Source of the DNA: Leifsonia sp. PS1209 | GTDB taxonomy: Bacteria > Actinomycetota > Actinomycetes > Actinomycetales > Microbacteriaceae | Assembly (NCBI RefSeq): GCF_012317045.1 | Contig: NZ_CP051154.1 | Span: 2,728,001-2,792,000, forward strand | Direction of reading: 5' to 3' | DNA: 64,000 bases | Part shown: positions 16,593-28,600 of the stretch, piece by piece | Numbering within the stretch: position 1 is the first letter of the stretch | Layout: each line of letters begins with the position of its first letter | The notes under the pieces: model-generated | Told to the model about the DNA's origin: nothing | Databases searched by the model: none | The model's input: only the letters and a program-made list of their open reading frames with translations | Made by a program: the position numbers and the translations under genes

Positions 16593-17483
16593 ATGACCCG
16601 TGCGACGCTGCTCACCATCACCACTCCCACCGGCACCCCCGACGCCGGGGACGCCGGCTTCGTTCTCGCCGACCTCGACGCCCCGCAGGTGCGCGTCACC
16701 GACCTGAGCGTCACCCGCGGAGACGGCGTCTTCGAGACCGTCGCCGTGATCGGCGGCCACCCGCAGGCGCTCGAACCGCACCTCGCCCGGCTGGCGCACT
16801 CCGCCGACCTTCTCGACCTGCCCGTCCCGGCGGCCGACGTGTGGCGCGCGGCCGTGCAGGCCGGCGTCGCGGATTACCTGCAGCGCAACGGCGGGGACGC
16901 CGAGCTGTTCGCGAAGCTGATCTACACGCGCGGCGTCGAAGGGGCAGGCGTCCCCAGCGGCTGGGTGTTCGTGGACGAGGGGGAGGACTTCTCCGCGCCG
17001 CGCCAGGGCATCCGGGTGGTCACCCTCGACCGCGGCTACCGGCACGACGTCGCCGAGACCTCTCCGTGGCTGCTGCAGGGCGCGAAGACCCTCTCCTATG
17101 CGGTGAACCGCGCCGCCCAGCGCGAGGCGGTTCGGCGCGGGGCGGACGATGTGATCTTCCTCAGCTCGGACGGGTTCGCCCTCGAAGGGCCGACGTCCAA
17201 CGTGATCCTGCGTTCCGGCACCACGATCAGGACGCCGCAGACCGACCAGGGCATCCTCGCGGGGACCACCCAGGCCAGCGTCTTCGAGTTCTTCGCCGCC
17301 CGTGGCTACGACACGGTCTACGAGGAGATCACCGCCGACGAGCTGACCGGCGCAGACGCGCTCTGGCTCGTGTCCAGCGTGCGCCAGGCCGCGCCGATCA
17401 CGGCGTTGGACGGGCGCGAGTTCCCGGTCGACGCCGCCCTCACCGCCGACCTCAACGCGTTCCTGCTCTCCCGCACCAGCTGA
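16593..17483 (+). CDS. pabC: class IV PLP enzyme, aminodeoxychorismate lyase-like
   Basis: 296 residues. It has fold type IV features: RGDGVFETVAV (substrate loop), KTLSYAVNRAAQREAVRRG (PLP lysine) and EGPTSNVILRSG (cofactor phosphate site). The length and motif forms fit 4-amino-4-deoxychorismate lyase, which makes p-aminobenzoate for folate; branched-chain or D-amino-acid aminotransferases are the main alternatives. CACAAT precedes the ATG by six bases. A strong hairpin follows the stop. Confidence 0.85.
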   Translation: MTRATLLTITTPTGTPDAGDAGFVLADLDAPQVRVTDLSVTRGDGVFETVAVIGGHPQALEPHLARLAHSADLLDLPVPAADVWRAAVQAGVADYLQRNGGDAELFAKLIYTRGVEGAGVPSGWVFVDEGEDFSAPRQGIRVVTLDRGYRHDVAETSPWLLQGAKTLSYAVNRAAQREAVRRGADDVIFLSSDGFALEGPTSNVILRSGTTIRTPQTDQGILAGTTQASVFEFFAARGYDTVYEEITADELTGADALWLVSSVRQAAPITALDGREFPVDAALTADLNAFLLSRTS

Positions 17484-17493
17484 CCGGGGCTCG

Positions 17494-17527
17494 CGCGCAT
17501 CCGGATGCTCGAGCATCCAGATGCGCG
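17494..17527. terminator. hairpin terminator after the PabC-like gene
   Basis: A 15-base stem (CGCGCATCCGGATGC at 17494-17508 against GCATCCAGATGCGCG at 17513-17527, one G-T-type mismatch) closes on a TCGA loop, 10 bases after the stop codon. There is no T-run. Confidence 0.6.
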
Positions 17528-17627
17528 GGGTGGCGCGGTTTCGTCAGCTGCGGCTGTCGGCGTTTAGGCTGTACGCACTGTGCGCGACGGCGCGTGCGGA
17601 CGGACGAGCGCGGAGGGGAGGGACGAC

Positions 17628-17963
17628 GTGGCGGAACACGTGCCGACGAGTATCGAGGTGCTGCGGCAGCAAGCCCGCGACGAGCTCGCGGCGATCATCG
17701 AGCACCGCTGCCGGGCGGGCGAGGACCCGTGGCAGTTCATCCCCGATCTGCCGAGCGTCGACCAGCAGGTCGTCATCGGCCTGCGCGCCAGCGCCGTCGA
17801 CGCGTTCGACCTGGCCGACGAGCAGTCCCGTGCCCACCATCCCGCCGCGGGCCGGGCGATGTTCGCGCGCTTCGAGTACGACGTGCTGCGCAGGATCGCG
17901 CTGACCCACCCCGAGCTGAGCGCCGCCGTGTGGGAGCTGCTGGACCGGCTCGAACGCGCGTAG
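17628..17963 (+). CDS. hypothetical protein, mostly helical
   Basis: 111 residues from GTG at 17628 behind a purine-rich ribosome site (GGAGGGGAGGG). It reads as an all-helical domain (TSIEVLRQQARDELAAIIEH; VDAFDLADEQ; MFARFEYDVLRRIALTHPEL) with no known motif. A TAGGCT box at 17565-17570 gives a leader of about 50 bases. An earlier GTG at 17580 is in frame but yields a poor N-terminus. The family is not recognised. Confidence 0.65.
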   Translation: MAEHVPTSIEVLRQQARDELAAIIEHRCRAGEDPWQFIPDLPSVDQQVVIGLRASAVDAFDLADEQSRAHHPAAGRAMFARFEYDVLRRIALTHPELSAAVWELLDRLERA

Positions 17964-17986
17964 CGCACGCGGCCAGCAGCGCGCGA

Positions 17987-19870
17987 TCAGCCCAGCGCGT
18001 CCGCCGTCGTCACCGGCAGGTCGCAGACGAAGTCGTGGCACAGGTACGCCGCCGCCTCTCCCCCGATGGATGCGCGCCCCGCATACAGCTCGAAGCCCTC
18101 GGCCGCGAACGCCGCAGCACCCGCATCGTCCGCCGCCGCGGTGAGCGCCGCACCCCGGCGCCGCACGGCGGCGAGCAGGTCGCGGCCCCGCGCATCCATC
18201 AGCGCCGGCCGGATGCGGTCGAAGCCCTCCGCGCCGGGCGTCACCAGCACCAGCTGCTCGGGTTCCTCCGCGAGCCGCGACATCAGTTCCAGTGCAGCGC
18301 CGAACGCGCTCGGCGTTCCGACCGCCTGGGCGGCGACCACGCGCATCCCCTCGCGGGCCGCCCGCTCGTAGCGGCGCTCCCCCGAGAGCAGGAACAGGGT
18401 GTGCGCAGCGGACGCCGCCGACGTGAGGCCGGACGGGTACGCGCCCTCCGACGGGTCGACGCGCACGCCCATCCCGCTGCTCTGCAGCACGGGATCGCCT
18501 CCGCCCGGCGTCTCGAACGGGCACTCGGCGTCTCCGGCCGCGTCGATGCACAGGTCGATCAGGTCGCGTGCTGCCGCGGCGTAGCGCGCGTCGCCGGAGG
18601 CGAGCGCGAGGTCGAGCAGCCCGGAGGCGAACGCTCCGTAGTCTTCGAGGGTGGCCGCCGCCTCGGAAACGCGCTCGCCGAGGGAGGCGCGCACGAGCAG
18701 GCCGTCCGCACTGCGGTGGCGGTCGAGCAGGTCGTCGGCCGCCCGCCGCGCCGCCGCCAGCCAGGCCGGACGGTCCAGGATGAACGCGGCCCGGGCGAGT
18801 GCGCCGATCGCGAATCCGTTCCAGCCGGTGAGCACCTTGGCGTCGACAGGTGGCGGCTCCAGGCGTGCCCGTTCCGCGGCGGGCAGCCGGTAGTACGCGC
18901 CCTCGACGCGGGCGCCGTCGATCGTGCTCTCCGAGTCCTGCGCGGACGCGAACCCGCCCTCCGGACTCCGTAGCACGCCGAGCAGGAACGCGGCGATCCC
19001 GTCCGCCGCGCGCTCCGCCCACGGCTCTCCCGCCTGTTGCCAGGCGTCCGCGTAGCAGCGCAGCAGCAGCGCGTTGTCGTAGAGCATCCGCTCGTAGTGC
19101 GGCTCGCTCCAGTCGCGGCGGGTCGCGTAGCGGAAGAAGCCGCCGTCGACGGGGTCGCGCAGCGGGGATTCTGCCATCAGGCGCAGCGTGCGCGCGCCGA
19201 GCTCCCTCCCGCTGTCCCTGGCGAGCAGGAATCCGAGCACGGGTGCGACGGGGAACTTCGGCGCCGTCCCGAATCCGCCGTACCGTTCGTCCTCCGCCGC
19301 GGCGAGCGCCGCCACGGCCGCGTCCAGTGCGCGCGCGTCCGGCAGCTCGGAGACGGCGGTGGCAGCAGTGGATGCGGCTTCGAGCGCCGCGACGACGGCC
19401 GCGGCGTTGCTCTCCACCTCGCTCCTCCGCTCCATCCACGCATCCCACACCGCGTCGAGCACCTGACGGAACGACGCCCGCCCGTCGACGGCCACCGGCG
19501 GGAAGTACGTCCCGGCGAAGAAGGCCCGCCCATCCGGTGTGGCGAACACGGTCAGCGGCCAGCCGAGGTTGCCGGTGAACGCGCTGGCGGCGGAGAGATA
19601 GCCGGCGTCGACCTCCGGATGCTCCTCCCTGTCCACCTTGACGGCCACGAACCGCGCGTTGAGGCTCTCGGCGAGCGCGGGGTCGCTGAAACTCTCCCTG
19701 GCCATCACGTGGCACCAGTGGCAGGTGGCGTAGCCGATCGAGATGAGCACGGGCACGTCCCTGCGCCGTGCCTCCTCGAACGCCTCTGCACCCCAGGGGA
19801 ACCAGTCGACGGGGTTGTCCGCGTGGGCGCGAAGGTACGGGCTGATCGCGTCAGCGAGCCGGTTCGCCAT
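17987..19870 (-). CDS. DUF255 thioredoxin-domain protein (YyaL / spermatogenesis-associated 20 type)
   Basis: 627 residues. The N-terminal thioredoxin-like domain (about 1-170) starts [20 protein letters not shown] and has the redox motif [10 protein letters not shown] six-hairpin glycosidase-like (N-acylglucosamine epimerase) helical barrel follows, with [34 protein letters not shown] and [18 protein letters not shown]. The reaction of this widespread family is not established. It converges with the small protein upstream and lies just downstream of the monooxygenase pair. Confidence 0.92.
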   Translation of the reverse strand: MANRLADAISPYLRAHADNPVDWFPWGAEAFEEARRRDVPVLISIGYATCHWCHVMARESFSDPALAESLNARFVAVKVDREEHPEVDAGYLSAASAFTGNLGWPLTVFATPDGRAFFAGTYFPPVAVDGRASFRQVLDAVWDAWMERRSEVESNAAAVVAALEAASTAATAVSELPDARALDAAVAALAAAEDERYGGFGTAPKFPVAPVLGFLLARDSGRELGARTLRLMAESPLRDPVDGGFFRYATRRDWSEPHYERMLYDNALLLRCYADAWQQAGEPWAERAADGIAAFLLGVLRSPEGGFASAQDSESTIDGARVEGAYYRLPAAERARLEPPPVDAKVLTGWNGFAIGALARAAFILDRPAWLAAARRAADDLLDRHRSADGLLVRASLGERVSEAAATLEDYGAFASGLLDLALASGDARYAAAARDLIDLCIDAAGDAECPFETPGGGDPVLQSSGMGVRVDPSEGAYPSGLTSAASAAHTLFLLSGERRYERAAREGMRVVAAQAVGTPSAFGAALELMSRLAEEPEQLVLVTPGAEGFDRIRPALMDARGRDLLAAVRRRGAALTAAADDAGAAAFAAEGFELYAGRASIGGEAAAYLCHDFVCDLPVTTADALG

Positions 19871-19914
19871 GCCGCCCACCCTAGTCCCGTGGGGGGCCTC
19901 GTCCCGTGGCGGTC

Positions 19915-21339
19915 TCAGGCCGAGATGCCCTGGGCGCGCGCTCGGCCGGCGTCCGCGACGTGCAGGTTGGCTGGGCGGGGCAGCCCGAGGTGGTCGCGGA
20001 GGGTGGTGCCCTCGTACTCGGTGCGGGCGATCCCGCGGCGCTGGAGCTCCGGCACGACCAGCGCGGTGAACGCGTCGAACTGGGCGGGGAGGAACGGCGG
20101 GAGGATGTTGAAGCCGTCGACGGCGCCCGAGCCGAACCACGCCTCCAGCTGGTCGGCGACCTCGCTCCCCGACCCGACGACCGCGCCGGCGGGCGCGGCG
20201 TGCGCGGCGAGCAGCCTCCGGTACGTCACGGGATGCTCGCCGCCGATCCGCCTGCCGGTGCGGGTCTGCACCGCTTCCAGCAGCCGCTGGCCGCCCTCGG
20301 AGAAGCGCCGCGCGACCCGCAGCGGCACCTCGGCGTCGAGCTCCGGGGTGCCGAGGGGCACGCCGACGATGCCGGACAGCGCCCTGATCGTGCGATTCCC
20401 CGGGAAGTCCACGGATTGGATGCCCGCCGCCTGTGCAGCACGGTCACCGGCGAGCGGCACCAGCCCGAGCAGCGTGTCGTAGACCGCCTGCGCCTCCTCC
20501 GTCGTGCCGGCGACGACAGGGAGGATCGGCGTCACGATGCGGGGGCCGCCGTCCGTGCGTCCGGCTGCAGCTGCGCGCGCGCTCGTCTCCGCGCGCACGC
20601 TCTGCGCGTCGGCGATCGACGCGACGGCCACGATCGAGACGTCGGCGAGCTCGCCGGCCAGGCGCCGCGCCCGGGCGGAGCCGCCCGCGTGCACGATCGG
20701 CAGGTGGCCCTGCACCGGCCGCGGTGCGGTCAGCGGCCCGGCCACCCTGACGTGCGCTCCGACGGCATCCGTCCTGTGCAGCCTCTCGGGGTCGATCAGC
20801 CGGCCGGGCGCCCTGTCGCGCAGGAACGCGTCGTCCTCCCAGCTGTCCCAGAGCATCCGGAGCGCCCGCACGTACTCGTCGGCCTCGTCGTAGCGCGGCT
20901 CGGCTCCTCCGAGCGGGTCCCTGCCGTGGTTGGCTGCCGCGCGCGGGTCCGCCCCGGTGACCAGGTTGATCCCGGCCCGCCCTCCGCTCAGCCGGTCGAT
21001 GGATGCGGTCTGCCGCGCCAGCGTGAACAGGTCGTAGTACCCGGTGTTGGCCGTGGCGATCAGGCCGATGCGCCGGGTGACGCCGGCCAGGTAGGAGATG
21101 GCGCTCAGCGGGTCCATCCTGGCCAGCAGGTCGGGGTCGCGGAACTCGAGGTCCGGGCCGGTGGCGAGCCACTCGCCGAAGAAGAGGTAGTCGAACTTCG
21201 CCGCCTCCGCCGCACGCGCCGTCCTGCGCAGCACGGCGGGGTCGCGGAGCGGGTCGTTGTGGGCACCCGGGTATCGCCAGCCGGACGGGAAGGCGCCGAG
21301 CGCACGGAACACCGCGCCGAGGATGAGCTGCCTGGTCAC
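19915..21339 (-). CDS. LLM-class FMN-dependent monooxygenase (NtaA/SnaA/DszA type)
   Basis: 474 residues with the bacterial-luciferase-like barrel: [44 protein letters not shown] and [21 protein letters not shown]. Members of this group use reduced FMN and oxygen to attack organosulfur or chelator substrates, so they need a separate flavin reductase. Such a reductase is encoded 46 bases upstream on the same strand. Substrate unknown; uptake of alternative sulfur sources is a common role. Confidence 0.92.
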   Translation of the reverse strand: MTRQLILGAVFRALGAFPSGWRYPGAHNDPLRDPAVLRRTARAAEAAKFDYLFFGEWLATGPDLEFRDPDLLARMDPLSAISYLAGVTRRIGLIATANTGYYDLFTLARQTASIDRLSGGRAGINLVTGADPRAAANHGRDPLGGAEPRYDEADEYVRALRMLWDSWEDDAFLRDRAPGRLIDPERLHRTDAVGAHVRVAGPLTAPRPVQGHLPIVHAGGSARARRLAGELADVSIVAVASIADAQSVRAETSARAAAAGRTDGGPRIVTPILPVVAGTTEEAQAVYDTLLGLVPLAGDRAAQAAGIQSVDFPGNRTIRALSGIVGVPLGTPELDAEVPLRVARRFSEGGQRLLEAVQTRTGRRIGGEHPVTYRRLLAAHAAPAGAVVGSGSEVADQLEAWFGSGAVDGFNILPPFLPAQFDAFTALVVPELQRRGIARTEYEGTTLRDHLGLPRPANLHVADAGRARAQGISA

Positions 21340-21385
21340 GGGCGACGCTCCGTTCCCCGCCGAATCGCTCCCCCGGCCGCCGCCA

Positions 21386-21997
21386 TCAGCGTCCCAGGTA
21401 CTTGGCGATCGACTCGGCCTCCGCCACGTTGCTGCGGATCAGCGGGATCGCCCGGGCGACGGCCAGATCGATGCGCTCGTGCAGGTCGAGGCTGCTCACG
21501 GCGCCGTTGGTGAAGTCGGAGTCGTTCGCGTAGATGCCGATGGGCAGCGTGAGCGCCTGGAAGAAGCCGAACAGCGGCCGGAACTGGTGCTCGATGATGA
21601 GCGCGTGGCGGTCGGAACCTCCCGTCGCCGCGATCAGCACGGGGGTGTCGACGAGCGCATACTGGCCGACGAAGTCGAACAGGTGCTTGAACAGCCCGGT
21701 GAACGACGCCCGGTACACGGGACTCGCGACGACGAGCAGGTCGGCGGACTCGATGCGCTGCAGTTCGGCCTCGACCGACGCGGGCAGCTCGTCGCGGCGG
21801 AGCGCCCCGGCGAAGTCGGGGCCGATCTCGTTCACGGCGATGAGGTGCGCGTCGATCGGCAGCTCGCGCCCGAACGAGGCGAGGATCTCCTTGACGAGCG
21901 CCGTGGTCTTCGACGGCGTGTGCAGGCTGCCGGACACCGCGACGACGCGCAGCGGCCGGGCGGACGGGTTCGACGGGATGGGCGAGAGCTGAGACAT
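21386..21997 (-). CDS. NAD(P)H-dependent FMN reductase, MsuE/SsuE-like
   Basis: 203 residues. RVVAVSGSLHTPSKTTALV is the FMN phosphate loop and VVASPVYRASFTGLFKHLFD the flavin-ring site, both typical for MsuE/SsuE-type reductases. It would supply FMNH2 to the LLM monooxygenase encoded next, forming a two-component system. TAGCGT lies seven bases before the ATG at 21997 (leaderless); an in-frame ATG at 22021 lies upstream of that box and is unlikely to be used. Confidence 0.92.
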   Translation of the reverse strand: MSQLSPIPSNPSARPLRVVAVSGSLHTPSKTTALVKEILASFGRELPIDAHLIAVNEIGPDFAGALRRDELPASVEAELQRIESADLLVVASPVYRASFTGLFKHLFDFVGQYALVDTPVLIAATGGSDRHALIIEHQFRPLFGFFQALTLPIGIYANDSDFTNGAVSSLDLHERIDLAVARAIPLIRSNVAEAESIAKYLGR

Positions 21998-22120
21998 GCC
22001 TGCGACGCTAAGCCCGTGCATCCCGGAATACCAGGCTGGGCGTCACGCGGCGTAAACCTGGAGCGCAACACGGCGTCATCTCCCGCCGAGGCTTCTCCGA
22101 TTCAGAACCGGCGCAGGTGA

Positions 22121-23008
<888 letters not shown>

Positions 23009-23053
23009 CACCAGCAGCACCACCCCTCCCTGCGGAGCCCGTAGGCTCGCCGT

Positions 23054-23464
23054 GTGCGCATTGTGACGATCACCGGGAAGATCATCTACATCATCGGCGG
23101 CTACGGGCTCCTGCTGGTGCTGAACGTGTTCATCTTCCAGCGGCTCGTCAACCCCACGATCGACGTGCTGATCGTCGCGATCCTCAACGTGGCGTACGTC
23201 ACCATCGGCGTTCGCACGTTCCGCGGCATCGAAGAGAACCGCGAAGACCCGCGGGTGTGGTGGCGCGCGACCGCCCGCCCCGCCGCCGGTTTCTGGATCG
23301 GCGGCGGGCTGGCCGTCGCCGCGGGCATCGCCCTGCTGGGCGCGCTCGCCTCCAAGCCCGCTGACGCGTTCGTGCCCACCGTTGCGTGCGTGGTCTACGC
23401 GGCGCTCTCCGCCTTCTACCTGCACTCCTCCTACCGGCTGCGCACCCTCGACACGGCGCCCTGA
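23054..23464 (+). CDS. small membrane protein of unknown function
   Basis: 136 residues with four hydrophobic segments (about 6-28, 34-52, 78-98, 105-125). The cytosolic loop RTFRGIEENREDPRVWWRATARP is charged. No family recognised with certainty. The GTG start follows TAGGCT by six bases, so it is probably a separate leaderless transcript rather than part of the preceding operon. Confidence 0.75.
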   Translation: MRIVTITGKIIYIIGGYGLLLVLNVFIFQRLVNPTIDVLIVAILNVAYVTIGVRTFRGIEENREDPRVWWRATARPAAGFWIGGGLAVAAGIALLGALASKPADAFVPTVACVVYAALSAFYLHSSYRLRTLDTAP

Positions 23465-23519
23465 CGACCGGCCGGATGCGCACCCGTGCCTGGGGTCCGC
23501 GTGCGCTAGCGTCGTCAGC

Positions 23520-24002
23520 ATGACGACGCGCGAACAGGTCGACCACCTGGCCGAGGCACTCCTGGCCGGCAACGCCGAGCGGTTCGCCACGATGCGCGAC
23601 CGGATGTTCACCCTGATCGACGCCGCGACCGCCGACGGGCATCCCCAGTCCACCGAGCCCATCGCCATCGCCTCCCCCGAGCGCGACGACGTGCTGTGCG
23701 TGTTCGCCTGCACCTGCATCGGCGCGAGCGAAGGGCAGCCGATCACCCTCATCGCCACCAAGCTCAGCGCCGTCGCACGCGACGACGAGAGCACGGCGCC
23801 GACCGACGCGGAGGCGCTCGCGTTCTCCCTGGCGCTCCTCGGCGACGCCTGGTTCTCCCAGTCCCTGCGGGATGCGGCGGAGGTGGCGGACGCCGACCGC
23901 CCGACGAAGGGCGTCCGGCTCTACCTCTCCGGCGACTTCCAGCCCGGCGTGCCCGAGGTGTTCAGCGACTCCGTCGTGCCGACGGTGTCGACCCTCGGCT
24001 AG
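23520..24002 (+). CDS. hypothetical protein
   Basis: 160 residues, acidic, with an alternating pattern in DVLCVFACTCIGASEGQPITLIATKLSAV and a helical start (REQVDHLAEALLAGNAERFATMRDRMF). No motif recognised. TAGCGT lies seven bases before the ATG (leaderless). The end overlaps the converging acyl-CoA ligase gene by four bases. Confidence 0.7.
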   Translation: MTTREQVDHLAEALLAGNAERFATMRDRMFTLIDAATADGHPQSTEPIAIASPERDDVLCVFACTCIGASEGQPITLIATKLSAVARDDESTAPTDAEALAFSLALLGDAWFSQSLRDAAEVADADRPTKGVRLYLSGDFQPGVPEVFSDSVVPTVSTLG

Positions 24003-25561
24003 GCGCCCTCCTCCTCGAACCGAGCCACCAGCTCCCGCTTCAGCACCTTCCCGCTCGGGCCGAGCGGCAGCGCATCCAGGATCACCACCCTCCGCGGGAA
24101 CTTGTACGCGGCGATGTGCTCCTGCGCGAACGCCACCAGGTCGTCGCCGTCCGCGCTCATCCCCGGCATCACCGTGACCACCGCCATCACCTCCTGGCCG
24201 TGCGTCTCATGGCTGACGCCGAACACGGCGGCCATCGCAACGGCCGGATGGGTCGACAGCACCTCCTCGACCTCGCGCGGGTACACGTTGTAGCCGTTGC
24301 GCACGATCATGTCCTTCTTGCGGTCGACGATGGTGATGTAGTCGTCGTCGCTCTTCGTGCCGAGATCGCCCGTGCGGAACCAGCCGTCGACGACCGCCTC
24401 CGCGTTCGCCTCCGGGAGGTTGAGGTAGCCCTTCATCAGGTTGTGCCCGCGCACCACGATCTCGCCGAGCTCTCCGCGCGGCAGCAGCTCGATCCTGCCG
24501 TCGACCTCCGCGTCGGCGATCTCCACATCCACGCCCCAGATCGGCGTGCCGACGGTGCCCACCCTGGTGGGCTTCCCTCGATGGTTGAACGACGCGACCG
24601 GCGAAGTCTCCGTGAGCCCGTACCCCTCGTGCACGTCGATCCCGTACACCTCTTTCATGCGCTCGATCACGGCGACCGGGATGGCGGCGCCCCCGCTCAT
24701 CCCGTAGCGCAGCGGCGGCCGCCCGTCGTTGGTCTTGGCCGCTTCGAGCAGCGCGATGTACATGGTCGGCACGCCGGTCATGATCGTGCAGGCGTTGGCG
24801 TTCAGCAGGGAGAGGGCCGTCGCGCCGTCGAACTTCGGCACGAGCACGATCGCCGCGCCCGCCCGGAAGCCGATGTTCATCACGCAGGTCTGCCCGAACG
24901 TGTGGAACAACGGCAGGCAGCCCAGGATGCGGTCGTCCTGCCCGATGTCGAGCGTCCCGGCCAGCAGCACGTTCACCTGCTCGACCAGCGAGAAGTGACA
25001 GCCCTCCGCGCCCTTCGGCTTGCCGGTGGTGCCGCTCGTGTACAGGATGGTGGCCGTGTCGAGCGGGTCGCGGGGCACGTACGTGTCGATGGGCTGCGCA
25101 TCCCGCGCCTCGTCTTCGAGCCTGGCGAACGGCAGAGCCCCGACGGACTCGTCCGGCACGAGCACGGACAGCGTCTCGACTCCGGCGAGCGCTGCACCCT
25201 TCGCGCCCTCGCCGAGCAGCGGTGCGGCGCAGATCAGCAGCTTCGCCCCGCTGTCGCGCAGCACGTACGCGATCTCCTCCGCCTTGAGCAGCGCGTGGAC
25301 GGGCACGACGATCGCGCCGAGCGCGAGCACCGCGTAGTACGAGCGAGGGAAGTCCGGGACGTTGGGAAGCAGCAGGGCGACCGCGTCCCCCTCCCCGACG
25401 CCGCGGGCGCGCAGGGCTCCCGCGTACCGGCGGGTCTGCTCCCAGAGGTCCCCGTACGCGATCTGCTGATCTCCGAAGATCAGCGCGACGTTGTCGGGCA
25501 TCCGGTGGGCCGTCTCTGCGAGGATGCTCGCGACCGACATCGTGGCGAAACCGTGGCTCAT
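23999..25561 (-). CDS. fadD: long-chain fatty acid-CoA ligase (ANL superfamily)
   Basis: 520 residues from ATG at 25561 behind a GGGAG site. The adenylation motifs are clear: ILYTSGTTGKPKG (P-loop), EGYGLTETSP (A5), WFRTGDLG (A7), DRKKDMIVRNGYNVYPREVE (hinge) and GPSGKVLKREL (A10 lysine). It activates carboxylic acids with ATP and CoA. Chain length cannot be read off, but the motif forms are those of FadD. It shares a divergent promoter region, holding two palindromes, with hrpA. Confidence 0.93.
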   Translation of the reverse strand: MSHGFATMSVASILAETAHRMPDNVALIFGDQQIAYGDLWEQTRRYAGALRARGVGEGDAVALLLPNVPDFPRSYYAVLALGAIVVPVHALLKAEEIAYVLRDSGAKLLICAAPLLGEGAKGAALAGVETLSVLVPDESVGALPFARLEDEARDAQPIDTYVPRDPLDTATILYTSGTTGKPKGAEGCHFSLVEQVNVLLAGTLDIGQDDRILGCLPLFHTFGQTCVMNIGFRAGAAIVLVPKFDGATALSLLNANACTIMTGVPTMYIALLEAAKTNDGRPPLRYGMSGGAAIPVAVIERMKEVYGIDVHEGYGLTETSPVASFNHRGKPTRVGTVGTPIWGVDVEIADAEVDGRIELLPRGELGEIVVRGHNLMKGYLNLPEANAEAVVDGWFRTGDLGTKSDDDYITIVDRKKDMIVRNGYNVYPREVEEVLSTHPAVAMAAVFGVSHETHGQEVMAVVTVMPGMSADGDDLVAFAQEHIAAYKFPRRVVILDALPLGPSGKVLKRELVARFEEEGA

Positions 25562-25591
25562 GCGTGTGCTCCCTGTCTCCAGCGACAAAAG

Positions 25592-25605
25592 AACCCGTTC
25601 GGGTT
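25592..25605. promoter_or_regulatory. palindrome AACCCG-TT-CGGGTT upstream of the acyl-CoA ligase gene
   Basis: A perfect 6+6 inverted repeat with a two-base spacer, 31 bases before the ligase start codon on its side of the divergent region. Position and symmetry suit a repressor of fatty-acid use, but the regulator is not identified. Confidence 0.4.
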
Positions 25606-25631
25606 GTTACGAAACCTACTCCCGCGGCTGC

Positions 25632-25655
25632 CGGAATGGATATTGCAACATTCCG
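25632..25655. promoter_or_regulatory. inverted repeat CGGAATG-N10-CATTCCG upstream of hrpA
   Basis: Seven-base perfect arms separated by GATATTGCAA, 28 bases before the hrpA start codon. The spacing places the half-sites 17 bases apart, which suits a dimeric regulator. No adjacent regulator gene. Confidence 0.4.
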
Positions 25656-25682
25656 CCCGCGACATGGGAGGATGGAAGGCTC

Positions 25683-28600
25683 ATGTCTCCCACGATCACC
25701 TTCCCTCCCGAGCTGCCGGTCAGTCAGAAACGGGATGAGATCGCCCGCGCCATCCGCGACAACCAGGTCATCATCGTGGCCGGTGAGACCGGGTCGGGCA
25801 AGACCACGCAGCTGCCGAAGATCTGCCTGGAGCTCGGGCGCACGAACATCGGCCATACGCAGCCGCGCCGCCTCGCCGCCCGCACCATCGCGGAGCGCAT
25901 CGCCGAGGAGCTCGGCGAGGACGTCGGCGCGACCGTCGGATACCAAGTGCGGTTCACCGACCGCGTCTCCTCCGACACCCGCATCAAGCTGATGACGGAC
26001 GGCATCCTGCTCAACGAGATCCACCGCGACAGGATGATCCGCAAGTACGACACGATCATCATCGACGAGGCGCACGAGCGCAGCCTCAACATCGACTTCC
26101 TGCTCGGCTATCTGAAGCAGCTGCTTCCGAAGCGTCCCGACCTCAAGGTCATCATCACGTCGGCGACCATCGATCCGGAGAGCTTCGCCGCGCACTTCGC
26201 CTCGGCGGACGGCACCCCGGCCCCGATCGTCGAGGTCTCCGGACGCACCTATCCGGTGGAGGTCCGCTACCGGCCGCTCGTCGCCGACGCGCTCAGCGAC
26301 GACGACGACGAGGACGTCGACCCCGTCCCCTCCGCCGACCGCGACTACCTGCAGGGCATCAACGACGCCCTCGACGAGCTCGCCCGCGAGGCCCCGGGCG
26401 ACGTGCTGGTATTCCTCTCCGGCGAGAACGAGATCCGGGATGCGGCGGACGCCGTGCGCGGACGCAACCTGCCGGGCACCGAGGTCCTCCCGCTCTACGG
26501 CCGCCTGTCGTCCGCCGAGCAGCACCGCGTGTTCCAGCCGTCCAGCATGCCGGGCATCCGGCGCAGGGTCGTGCTCGCCACCAACGTCGCGGAGACCAGC
26601 CTCACCGTGCCGGGCATCAAGTACGTGGTGGACGCCGGAACGGCCCGCATCAGCCGGTACAGCGTCCGCGCCAAGGTGCAGCGCCTCCCGATCGAGGCCA
26701 TCTCGCAGGCGAGCGCCAACCAGCGCTCCGGGCGTTCCGGCCGCACCAGCGACGGCATCGCCATCCGGCTGTACTCGCAGGAGGACTTCGAGAAGCGCCC
26801 CGAGTTCACCGAGCCGGAGGTGCTGCGCACCAACCTGGCCGCCGTCATCCTGCAGATGATCTCGCTGGGCCTCGGTGACATCGCCGCTTTCCCGTTCCTC
26901 ACCCCGCCGGACTCGCGCGGGATCAAGGACGGTCTCGACCTGCTGGCGGAGCTGGGCGCCGTGGTGAAGACCAAGGACGGCGAGAACGCGCTGACGAAGG
27001 TCGGCCGCAACCTCGCGCAGCTGCCCATCGACCCCCGCTTCGCCCGGATGGTCGTGGAGTCCAAGCGGCACAACACCTCCCGCGAGGTGATGGCCATCGT
27101 CGCAGGGCTCACCATCCAGGACCCGCGCGAACGCCCGGTGGAGCGCCGGGGCACCGCCGACGAGCAGCATGCCCGCTTCGCCGACCCGACCAGCGACTTC
27201 CTCACCCTGCTCAACCTCTGGAACTACCTGGAGGAGAAGCAGAAGGAACTGTCGTCGAGCGCGTTCCGCCGGATGTGCAAGGCCGAGTTCCTCAACTTCC
27301 TGCGGGTGCGCGAGTGGCAGGACGTGTACCGGCAGCTGCGTCAGCTGGCCAAACCGCTCGGTCTCACGATGGGTCAGCCGTCCGTCAACCCGGATGGCAT
27401 CCACAAGTCGCTGCTCGCCGGTCTGCTCTCGCACATCGGGCTCAAAGACCTCACGGCGTCAGGCAACAAGGGCGGCGCGCGCGGCGCCCGATCGGCCGAG
27501 TATCTCGGCGCCCGCCAGACCCGGTTCGTGATCTTCCCCGGCTCGACGCTCGCCAAGAAGCAGCCGAACGCCCTGATGAGCGCTGAGCTCGTGGAGACGA
27601 GCCGCCTGTTCGCCAGGATGAACGCGGCCATCGACCCCGCCTGGGCCGAGCCGATCGCCGGAGACCTCTGCAAGCGCAGCTACAGCGAGCCGCACTGGGA
27701 GAAGAACCAGGGCGCCGTCGTCGCCTACGAGCGGGTCACCCTGTACGGCGTGCCGATCATCCCGCGCCGCCGGGTGCAGTATGCGCGCATCGACCAGGAG
27801 CTGTCCCGCGAGCTGTTCATCCGGCACGCCCTGGTGGAGGGCGAGTGGGACTCGAAGCAGGCGTTCGACCGTGCCAACACCAAGCTGCGGGCCGAGCTGC
27901 GCGAGCTGGAGGAGCGCACCCGGCGCCGCGACATCCTCAACGACGACGAGGCCGTGTTCGAGTTCTACGACGCGCGCATCCCGGCCGATGTCGTCTCGAC
28001 CCGCTCGTTCGAAGGCTGGTGGAGGAAGGCCAGGAACGACACCCCCGACCTGCTGACGATGACGCAGGATGCGCTGCTGGATGCGGACTCCGCCCCGGTC
28101 GACGACGACGCGTTCCCTCCGGTGTGGCGCCAGGGCGACCAGCAGCTGACCCTCCGCTACCGCTTCGAACCGGGAGCGGAGGACGACGGCGTGACCGTGC
28201 AGGTGCCGCTCCCGCTGCTCGCCGGCCTCCTGGCGGACGGCTTCGACTGGCAGGTGCCCGGCCTCCGCCACGACCTGGTCACGGCCATGATCAAGGCGCT
28301 GCCGAAGGCGATCCGCCGACAGGTGGTCCCCGCCGCCGACTGGGCGACCCGGCTGCTCGGCGAGCTGAGCGGCACAGCAGGAATGCACGCCCACGACGGC
28401 GAGAAGCCCGCCGCCTCCCTCGCCGACACCCTCGCGGCCACGATCAGCAGGATGACCGGGTCCCGGGTGAGCGGCTCCGACTTCGAGCGGGAGCGCATCC
28501 CGGCCCACCTGTCTCCCACGTTCCAGGTGGTCGGCGAACGCGGCCGCCCGATCGCCTCCGGCAAAGACCTCGCGGTGCTGCAGGACAGGCTGAGGTCCCG

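Noticed and set aside
24207..27434. 1075-codon open frame on the minus strand across fadD and hrpA
   Set aside because: Its sequence is the out-of-frame image of two clear genes and has no domain of its own.
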